Made by a program: the position numbers and the translations under genes | Origin: Plantibacter sp. ME-Dv--P-122b | Lineage (GTDB): Bacteria; Actinomycetota; Actinomycetes; Actinomycetales; Microbacteriaceae | Direction: 5' to 3' | NCBI RefSeq assembly: GCF_030209375.1 | Contig: NZ_JARVSC010000003.1 | Span: 620,001-684,000, forward strand | Length of the DNA stretch: 64,000 bases | Shown: piece by piece, positions 1 to 8,500 of the stretch | Numbering within the stretch: the first letter of the stretch is position 1 | Layout: every line of letters begins with the position of its first letter | Notes under the pieces: generated by a model | Seen by the model: the letters and a program-made list of their open reading frames with translations, nothing else | What the model was told of the DNA's origin: nothing | Database searches by the model: none

Positions 1-180
1 TGCTGCGGAGACGGCACCGCCGTGGACGCGGCGCAGGACACCGGAGGTCTCGAGCTGGTCGAGGTCGCGGCGGATCGTCTCAGCGGTGACGCCCAGTTCG
101 CGGGAGACGTCGGCGACGGAGACCCGTCCGCTCGTCTTCACCCGGCTGGTGATGTGCTCGTGCCGCTCCGTCGCGTACAT
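1..180 (-). CDS. DeoR-family transcriptional regulator, N-terminal part
   Basis: Sixty codons are visible, starting at an ATG at 180; the rest lies beyond the window edge. The peptide begins MYATERHEHITSRVKTSG and contains VADVSRELGVTAETIRRDL, the winged helix-turn-helix signature of DeoR regulators, followed by LRRVHGGAV, the usual exit from that domain. Family members normally continue with a sugar-phosphate-binding domain of about 190 residues and repress sugar catabolic operons. The effector and target cannot be read from this fragment. The HTH assignment is firm; the complete length is unknown. Confidence 0.88.
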   Translation of the reverse strand, partial: MYATERHEHITSRVKTSGRVSVADVSRELGVTAETIRRDLDQLETSGVLRRVHGGAVSAA

Positions 181-277
181 GCGTCGTCCTTGACCTTCGT
201 TTCCGGTGTTGCAGGCTTGCAGTGCGAAGAAAGTATCACACAAACACAGAGAAACACAGATCCAGTTCTCCGCCGGA

Positions 278-357
278 CCCTGAGCCTGTCGAAGGGCAGC
301 AACCACCCCCGGTCCCTGAGCCTGTCGAAGGGCGCACTCCGACAAGCTCAGTGACCG
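278..357. repeat. Dispersed element, two direct copies and one degenerate inverted copy
   Basis: Two forward copies of the core CCCTGAGCCTGTCGAAGGG (278-296 and 313-331) are followed by a degenerate reverse copy at 334-357 that can pair with the second. The surrounding 303-bp gap between the DeoR-like gene and the HTTM gene holds nothing else recognisable. The paired arms could act as a transcription stop for the minus-strand gene pair reading out at 484, but there is no clear T-run. Confidence 0.85.
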
Positions 358-483
358 ATCGAGTAGGACGGTCGGCAGCGGGTCAGGGCGCGAGGGACGG
401 GACCGGCAAAGGGGTGGCGGTCGGCGCAACCGTGGCGCCGACCGCCGATTCGTCTCGCACCCGAACGTGCGAGACGGCTGTGG

Positions 484-1509
484 TCACGACGGCGAACCGG
501 CCGACGTCGTGACGGGTCTCTCCGTCGCCTGGCGCTCCGGCAGCAGCTGGCGGAGCACTCCCCCGGCGTGCGCCGCCCACCGACCGACGGCGACCCAACT
601 GCGGTCGCGGACGAACAGCAGGTCGAGCGCGATCATCGCGAGCGAGAACGGCCACAGGCCGAGGAACAGACCGATCCCGAGGTGCATGAGGATCGTGAAA
701 CCGAGCGCGAGGATCCGCGTCGGCCGCCACAGGATGAGCACCGGGAACAGCAGCTGCACCCAGACCGACAGGAACGTGGCGACCCAGACGAACGGGCCGA
801 CCTGCCAGGCGAGGTCGCTCAGCACGGGGAAGGGTCGGAACACGTCGAGGACGAGGGAGTAGTAGAACGCCGTGCCCTCGCGCCACTCGGGACCCATCAG
901 CTTGTAGATACCGGAGTTCACGTAGACGAGCATGATCTGGTACGCGCAGAGCAGGACCGCCGTGTTGTTGGCGGCGTTCGCGAGCCACGCCGGGATCGCG
1001 AGTCGACCGCGCAGGATCGGCCGCGGCGCTCGACCCCGCCGCTTGGCGAGCCACGCGTCGACCGACCAGTGACGCGACAGGTCCGCGAACACCAGGAACA
1101 GCAGCGTGATGCGGAGGATCGTGTCGCCGCCGTTGGTCAGCACCGTGCTGTTGGTCGCGAGCCCCACCCAGAACACGAGCAGGACGGGTGTGACGAACCG
1201 GGTCTGCCAGCCGACGAGGAACAGCAGCCCGAGCACGATGAGCACCCCGTAGGCGAGGTCGAAGACGAAGGCGCTGTCCTTCGTGAAGACGACCTCGAAC
1301 AGCGGGAACCACGCGCGGCGGTTCGCCTCGGGGTCGACCCACTTCGACGCGACGCCCCAGAGGTAGTGGCGGTCGGCGAGGCTCGTGACGAGGAAGCTGA
1401 CGATCGCGACACCGTAGAGGATCCGCAGGGCGGAGAGGCTGTAGCCGGCGTGCTTGGCACCCGTCACCCAGCCGGCGAAACGGTCGAACCACGCGCGGAC
1501 GGCGTTCAT
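484..1509 (-). CDS. HTTM-domain membrane protein (SdpB-like)
   Basis: A 341-residue multi-pass membrane protein. It begins MNAVRAWFDRFAGWVTG, and hydrophobic segments follow through most of the length (for example ILYGVAIVSFLVTSL near residue 30). The pattern, with SALRILYG early and NSGIYKLMGPEWREGTAFY in the middle, matches the HTTM family, which includes vitamin K-dependent carboxylase-like proteins and the SdpB export/maturation proteins. The ATG at 1509 overlaps the stop of the upstream DUF5819 gene by four bases (ATGA), so the two are translationally coupled. Function by analogy with SdpB is inference; no gamma-carboxylase activity is claimed. The soluble C-terminal tail is short and basic. 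Confidence 0.8.
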   Translation of the reverse strand: MNAVRAWFDRFAGWVTGAKHAGYSLSALRILYGVAIVSFLVTSLADRHYLWGVASKWVDPEANRRAWFPLFEVVFTKDSAFVFDLAYGVLIVLGLLFLVGWQTRFVTPVLLVFWVGLATNSTVLTNGGDTILRITLLFLVFADLSRHWSVDAWLAKRRGRAPRPILRGRLAIPAWLANAANNTAVLLCAYQIMLVYVNSGIYKLMGPEWREGTAFYYSLVLDVFRPFPVLSDLAWQVGPFVWVATFLSVWVQLLFPVLILWRPTRILALGFTILMHLGIGLFLGLWPFSLAMIALDLLFVRDRSWVAVGRWAAHAGGVLRQLLPERQATERPVTTSAGSPS

Positions 1510-2453
1510 CGTGCACCTCCGTAGCGGGTGACGACATCGCGGTAGACGGCGAGGGTCTCCGGGTCGATGACGTCGTCGACGTGCCGCCAGCCGAAGGTGA
1601 CGGCGGTGTCGTCGAACTGCTGCTCCTCGGAGAAGCGGTTCTCGAAGTCGTTCGGGCGGGTGCGGTCGATCCGCCACCGGACACGCTCGACGTCCTGGTC
1701 GAAGTACGCCGTGGAGAACGCTGTCGCGTACTCCTTGAGCATGTAGTCGTAGCGGAGGAACCGGACGATGTCGCCCTGCCCTGAGCCCGGCGTCGTGCTG
1801 GCGGCGTCGAGGTCGGCGATGAGCGACTCGGCCGACTGGGCGCGATACCCGCCACCGTCGGCCCGCTGGATGAAGGTGTCGCGGACGATCTCGCGCTGCT
1901 GGGCGTCGAGCGCGAGGTAGCGGGTGTTGTAGGCGAGCATCGCGTTCCACGAGGACTTCTGGATCCGCGACGGCTCGGCGTGGCCGGGGACCGCCTGCTG
2001 CTCGAGCTTCGTCACATTGACCCAGTCGGACTTCACGAGCGTCCCGTCCGCGTCGCGCCACTGCGCCTGGACGGAGAAGGTGATGTTCGTCTTCATGATG
2101 CTCGGCGCGAAGACGTTCCACTTCTGTGTGAAGTACGGGCCCGCCGCGGCGACGACGGCACCGCGGACGGGTGTGGTCGGCGAGACGATGACGAGGGTGC
2201 CGGCGACGTAGACACCGACGAGGGCGATCGAGACCGCGGCGGCGATGCGAGCGGCCCGCTTCGGCGGGGCGGACGACCCCGTTCCCTGTCCGCCCTCCGG
2301 TCCGTCAGCGCAGGGCAGTCCCTCGGCGCCGCCTGGCCCCTGAGCGCTCTTCGGTCCCTGAGCGCCCATCGGCCCCTGAGCGCCCATCGGTCCCTGAGCC
2401 TGTCGAAGGGTGTCAGGACGATCCCCGACGGGTGTGCGTGTGATCGGAGTCAC
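1506..2453 (-). CDS. DUF5819 family membrane-anchored protein (SdpA-like position)
   Basis: A 315-residue protein with a GTG start at 2453, chosen because GGAGGAACC lies directly upstream. Residues 1 to about 65 are a low-complexity cytoplasmic tail rich in Gly, Ala, Gln and Pro. One transmembrane helix follows (IAAAVSIALVGVYVAGTLVIV), then an extracytoplasmic domain with GPYFTQKWNVFAPSI, typical of DUF5819. The gene is the first of a coupled pair with an HTTM protein, the same order and topology as sdpA-sdpB, which mature the SDP toxin in Bacillus. The tail is written largely by copies of the dispersed genomic repeat (2333-2410), so it is probably a recent, non-conserved extension. Family assignment is good; the SDP link is inference. 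Confidence 0.78.
   Translation of the reverse strand: MTPITRTPVGDRPDTLRQAQGPMGAQGPMGAQGPKSAQGPGGAEGLPCADGPEGGQGTGSSAPPKRAARIAAAVSIALVGVYVAGTLVIVSPTTPVRGAVVAAAGPYFTQKWNVFAPSIMKTNITFSVQAQWRDADGTLVKSDWVNVTKLEQQAVPGHAEPSRIQKSSWNAMLAYNTRYLALDAQQREIVRDTFIQRADGGGYRAQSAESLIADLDAASTTPGSGQGDIVRFLRYDYMLKEYATAFSTAYFDQDVERVRWRIDRTRPNDFENRFSEEQQFDDTAVTFGWRHVDDVIDPETLAVYRDVVTRYGGAR
2333..2410. repeat. Dispersed element lying inside a coding sequence, four tandem units
   Basis: Units of 18 to 22 bp share the start GG(T/C)CCCTGAGC. Three end in GCGCCCATC-like tails and the fourth (2389-2410) carries the full CTGTCGAAGGG half. On the minus strand they are translated in the DUF5819 frame as LRQAQGP and three collagen-like GPMGAQ-type blocks. 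Elsewhere in the window the element is intergenic. Confidence 0.85.
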
Positions 2454-2569
2454 GGTTCCTCCTTGGTGCTGGGTGATGATGAACCGCGGGGCACCCGTTC
2501 GGTGGTGCCGTCCGCGGGGGAAGGAGTGGGCCGTGCCGACCCGAATGCGGCACGGCCCGCTCAGCGGGG

Positions 2570-5500
2570 TCACTCCAGACGCGCTCGTCGCGTGGCCACG
2601 AAGGCGCCTCCGAGGAGGAGCATCGTGGCGCCGAGTCCCCCGAGCCACAGGCCGTCGAAGCCGGTGCTCGGCAGACCGGGGCGTGACCCCGGTGCGGCAG
2701 CGGCCACCGCGGTGACCGTGAAGGCGGTCGCCTCGCGGTCGAGCGGCAGGTCGCCGGTCACGGATCCGGAGAGCTCCACCCGGTGGGCACCCAGCTCGAT
2801 CGACGAGTCGACCGGGAAGGTGAGGGTGGCGTTGCCGGAGGCGTCGGCGACGACCGGCGTCAGGGCGAACGGCGTCGAGAAGACGGTGGCCGAGACGGTC
2901 TCGCCGGGCTCGAAGCCGGTGGCGTAGACCTCCTGGATCACGCCCGTGTCGCGGACGATCGTCGAGTACTTGACGGTCGCCAGGCGGTCGTCGCCGGCGT
3001 CGGTGTCACCGTCGGCGTCAGCTGCCGTGTCGGCGTCGGTCGCCGTGTCGGCATCCGTCGCTGTGTCGGTGTCGACATCCGCGTTCAGGTCGACGTCAGC
3101 CCCGTCGGACGCCGCATCGACATCCGCAGCAGCGTCAGTGTCGGCCGCAGCGTCCACATCTGCCGCAGCATCGGTGTCGGCGTCAGCGGCCGTGTCCGCA
3201 TCCGTCTCCGTGTCGGCGTCGACATCCGCGTTCAGGTCGACATCCACTCCGTCGGACGCTGCATCGGTGTCAGCGGCTGCATCGACATCCGCGGCGGTGT
3301 CCGTGTCGACAGCGTCCACATCAGCAGCCGCATCGGAATCGACGAAGACGTCCGCATCCGTAGCCGCATCCGTGTCAGCAGCAGCATCGGTGTCAGCAGC
3401 AGCATCCACATCCGTTGCAGCATCGGTGTCAGCGTCCACGTCAGCAGCCGCATCGACGTCTGCCGCAGCGTCCACGTCAGCAGCCGCGTCGGTGTCCGCA
3501 GCAGCATCCACATCGGCCGCAGCGTCGGTGTCGGCGGCAGCGTCCACATCAGCATCCACATCAGCCGCGGCATCCACGTCCACGTCGGTGTCGACATCGG
3601 CGTCAGCATCCGTGGCAGCGTCCACGTCGACCGCAGCGGCGTCGGTGTCGACGTCGACCGCTCCCTCCTCGATGGCGACCTCGGCCGCGGCCGGCGTCTC
3701 GGAGACGTCGCCCTCGGCGGTCACCGTGACCGGTCCGGGCGTGTAGTCGTCCGGGATCGGCAGGTCCACGGTGAAGGAACCGTCAGGGTTCGTCACCACG
3801 GTGACGGACGGTGCGCCCGGGATCGAGACCGTGACCGTCTCACCTCCGGCGAAGCCCGTCCCGTCGACCGTGACCGTCTCACCCGGCAGCACCGACGACG
3901 GGTCGACCGTGATGGCCGTGTCGTAGGCGAGGACCTCGATGATCGTGGTCGCCGGCTCGTTCGATGCAGCACCGAGTGCCGTGACCGTGACGTCGCCGAG
4001 CGCGTAACCGTCGGGGACCGGGAGGGTCACCGTGAAGCCGCCGCCGGCGTTCGTCACCTGCGTGACGACCGGAGCGCCCGGGATGGACACCGTCACCGTC
4101 TCGTTGGCTGCGAAGCCCGTGCCGGTGATGACCGTCGTGTTGCCGGCGATCAGCGCGTCCGGGGAAGCGGTGATGACGGGCGAGAAGACGACCACGGTGA
4201 CCGTGACAGTGGTGGTGGCGGGTGTCTGCGACACCGCTCCCTCGGCCGTCACGACGAGCGGGCCGACGGTGGCAGCCGCGGGGATCGTGATCCCGACCGA
4301 GAACTCACCGGCGCCGTCCGTCGTCGCCGGGACGGCGGTGCCGCCCGGGACCGTGACCGTGACGGACTCGTTCGCGGCGAAGCCGGTGCCCGTGACGAGC
4401 GTCGCTCCGCCGGCCGTGACCGTGCTCGGGTCGGCGGTGATCGCCGTCTCGTAGGCCTCGACCGTGAGCTCCGCCTCAGCGGGCGTCGCCGAGGTCTCAC
4501 CGACCGCGGTCACCGTGACCGGGCCGGCGGGCGTGCCGGGCGGCACCGGCAGGGTCGCGGTGAAGCCGCCGTCGCCGTCGGCCGTCACCACGACGGGGTC
4601 GCCGCCGGGGATCGAGACGCTGACCGACTCGTTCGGCTGGAAGCCGGTGCCGGTGACCGTGGTGGTCTGGCCCGGGTTCACCGTGTCCGGCGTGAGGGTG
4701 ATCGCCGTGTCGTAGACCGTGGCCTCGACCGTGACGGTGGTGGTCGCCTCGGTCGCCGAGACGACGCCGAGTGCGGTGACCGTGACCGGACCGGTCGCGA
4801 AGCCCTGCGGGACGGCGAACGTCGTCGTGATCTCACCGTCGGCGTTCGAGGTGACCGTCACCGGCGCGAGACCGGGGAAGGTGACCGTGACGCTCTCGCT
4901 CGGCGCGAAGCCGCTCCCCGAGACCTCCGTCGAGGTCCCGCCGGGGACCGTCGCCGGGTCGGCGGTGATCGTCGGCGTGTAGACCAGGTCGACCGTGAGG
5001 TTCGTCGTCGCAGGGGTGTCGGACGTCGCGCCGAGCGCGGTCACCACGACCACACCTTCGGCGTAGTCGGCCGGGACGGGCAGCGACACCGAGATGGTGC
5101 CGGTCGCCGTCGCCGTGGTGGTCACCGGGTCGGCGCCGGGGATCGAGACCGTGACGCTCTCGTTCGGTGCGAAGCCGGTGCCGGTGACGAGGGTGCTGGC
5201 ACCCGCGACGACGGTGGTCGGGTCGGCGGTGATGGCCGTGACGTAGGTCGTGGCCTCGACGGTGAGCGTCGCCGTGGCGGGGGTCGCCGAGACGGCCCCG
5301 GTGGCGGTGACGGTCACGGGTCCGAGCGGGAAGTCCGCCGGGAGGTCGACGCTCACGGAGATCTCACCGTTGCCGTTCGACGTGGTGGGGATCGGTGTCG
5401 CGATGCCCGGGACGGTGACGCTCACGGCCTCGTTCGGCGCGAAGCCGTCACCGGCGACCGTGGTGCTGCCACCGGGTGCGACCGTCGCCGGGTCGACCGT

Positions 5501-8500
5501 GATCGCGGTCTCATAGGCCTCGACGGTGACCGTCGCCGTCGCGTCCGCCGCGGAGACGGCGCCAGTTGCGGTGACGACCAGCGGTCCGGCGGGCGTGCCC
5601 GACGGGATCGGCAGGGCGGCGGTGAAGCCGCCGTCACCGTCCGCCGTCACGACGACCGGCGTGCCACCGGGGATCGAGACCGAGACGGACTCGTTCGGCG
5701 CGAAGCCGGTACCGGTGATCGTCGTCGAGGTGCCGGGGAGCAGGGTGTCCGGGTCGGCGGTGATCGCGGTGTCATAGGGCACCACGGTCACGTCGGCGTC
5801 GGCCGGTGTGTTCGACGTGTCGCCGGTCGCGGTGATCGTGATCGGCCCAGCAGGCGTTCCGGCCGGGATCGTCACGGGCTGCGTGAAGTCGCCGTCGCCG
5901 TTCGTCGTCACGGTGACGGGGTCGCCGCCCGGGATCGTGATGGTGACGGTCTCGTTCGGTGCGAAGCCGGTGCCCGTGACGGTGGTGGTCCCACCCGGGT
6001 TGACCGTCGTCGGGTCCACCGTGATCGCCGTGTCGTACACGACCGCTTCGACGAGGACCGAGGTCTGCGCCGGCGTGAGCGACAGGGCACCCGTGGCCGT
6101 GAAGGTGACCGTCACGGGGACGAAGTCCGCCGGGAAGGTGACCACCTGGCTGATCTCGCCGAGCCCGTTCGCCGTGGTCACGATGTCGTCGAAGCCGGGA
6201 GCCGAGATGGTCACCGACTCGTTCGCGACGTAGCCGCCACCCGACAGGATCGTCGAGTCACCGGGGTTCAGCGTGGACGGCGTCGCGGTGAGCGTCGTGT
6301 CGAACGCCTCGACGGTGATCGTCGCAGTGGCGGGCGTGGCCGAGACCGCGCCGACGGCCGTCACGACGACGGGGCCGGCGGGGGTGCCGGGCAGGATCGG
6401 CAGGATGGCGGTGATGTCGCCGTCCGGACCGGCCTCCACAACGACGGGCGTGCCGCCGGGGATGGAGACGGAGACGGACTCGCCGGGCAGGAAGCCCGTT
6501 CCGGTGACGGTGGTGCTGCCGCCGGGGAGGAGCGTGTCGGGGTCGGCGGTGATCGCCGTGTCGTAGACCGTCGCTTCGACCGTGACCGTGGTCGTCGCCT
6601 CGGTCGCGGAGACGACGCCGAGGGCCGTGACCGTGACCGGACCGACCGCGAAGTTCTGCGGGACGTCGACGGTGGTCGTGATCTCACCGGCTGCGTTCGA
6701 CGTGACCGTGATCTGGTCGAGGCCCGGGAAGGTGACCGTGACGCTCTCGCTCGGCGCGAAGCCGGCGCCCGAGATCTCGGTGCTGGTGCCGCCGGGGACC
6801 GTGGCCGGGTCGGCGGTGATCGTCGGGGTGTAGACGACGTCGACCGCGAGGTTCGTCGTGGCCGGGGTCTCGGAGACCTCGCCGAGGGCGGTCACGACGA
6901 CCGTGCCCTCCGCGTAGTCCGCTGGGACCGGGAGCGAGACGGAGATGGTGCCGGTCGCTGAGGCCTGCGTGGTGACCGCGGGCGCACCGGGGATGGAGAC
7001 CGTGACGGTCTCGTCGGGCTCGAAGCCGGTACCGGTGACGAGCGTGCTCTCCCCCGCGACGACGGTCGTCGGGTCGACCGTGATGGCCGTGACGTAGGTG
7101 GTCGCCTCGACGGCGAGCGTCGCCGTGGCCGGGGTGGCCGAGACGGCACCGGTGGCGGTGACCGGGACGTCGCCGAGCGGGAAGTCCGCCGGGAGCGTGA
7201 CACTGACCGTGATCTCACCGTCGCCGTTCGCCGTGGTCGTCACGGGCGTCGCGAGGCCGGGGATGGTGATCGAGACGGACTCGAGCGGAACGAAGCCGGA
7301 ACCGGTGACGACCGTGCTGCCACCGGGGGCGATGGTCGCCGGGTCGAGCGCGATGTCGGTGTCGTAAGCCTCAACGGTGAGGTCCGTCTCGGCCGGCGTC
7401 GCGGAGACCGCGCCGGTGGCGGTGACCGTCAGCTGGCCGGCGGGCGTCCCCGACGGGATCGGCAGGGCGGCCGTGAAGCCGCCGTCGCCGTCAGCCGTCA
7501 CGACGACGGGCGTGCCGTCCGGGACGGAGACGGAGACCGACTCGTTCGCGGCGAAGCCGGTACCCGTGATGGTGGTCGAGTTACCGGGGAGGAGCGAGGC
7601 CGGGTCGGCGGTGATGGCCGTGTCGTACGGGAGCACCTCGAGGTCGGCGGTCGCCGGGGTGGCCGACGTCTCACCGGTGGCGGTGACGACGACGGTCGCG
7701 GCGGGCGTGCCGGCCGGCACGGTGAGATCGACGGTGAAGCCGCCGTCCTCGTCGGCGACCGCGGGCACCGGGGTGCCGCCCGGGTAGCCGACGGTGACCG
7801 TCTCGCCGGGCAGGAAGCCGCTGCCGGTCACGGTCGTGGTGTTCCCAGGGATGAGCGACGTCGGGTCGAGCGTGATGGCGGTGTCGTAGACCGTCGCGGT
7901 GACGGTGACGACGGTGGTGGCCTCGGTCGCGGACACGGCGCCGAGGGCGGTGACCGTGACGTCGCCGACCGCGAAGTTCTGCGGGACCGCGATGGGGGTG
8001 CCGATCGCGCCGAGTGCCGTCGCGGTGACGGTGATCGGCTCGAGGCCGGGGAACGTCACGACGACGTCCTCACCCGGTGCGAACCCGGCACCGTTGATGA
8101 TCGTGGTCGTGCCACCCGCGACCGTGGCCGGGACGGCGACGATCGAGGTCTCGTAGACCACGGCGAGGTTGGTCGTGGCCGGGGTGTCGGACGTCTCGCC
8201 GAGCGCGGTCACGACGACCGGGCCTGCGACGTAGCCGGCGGGGATGTCGAGGTCGACCGAGATCGTGCCGGTTCCGGTGGCCGTCGTGGTGACCGGGTCG
8301 ACGCCGGGGATCGAGACGGCGACGGTCTCGCCCGAGGCGAAGCCGGTGCCGGTGATCGTCGTGGTCCCGCCGGCGACGACACTGGCCGGGTCGGCGGAGA
8401 TCGCGGTGACGTACTGCGTCGCCTCGACCGTGACCGTCGTGGTCGCGGGGCTGGCCGAGGAGACGCCGGTCGCCGTGACCGTCACGGGGCCGAGCGGGAC

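Noticed and set aside
2946-3746. A 266-codon plus-strand frame rich in Ser, Ala, Thr and Val opposite the adhesin's acidic repeat.
   Set aside because: It is the antisense image of the Asp/Ala repeat and its composition follows from that; the minus-strand protein has a signal peptide and sorting signal.
2783-6961. A very long plus-strand open frame (over 1300 codons) opposite the Ig-like modules.
   Set aside because: It is Arg/Asp/Gly-rich noise produced by high GC in a repetitive antisense frame, with no domain, ribosome-binding site or operon context.
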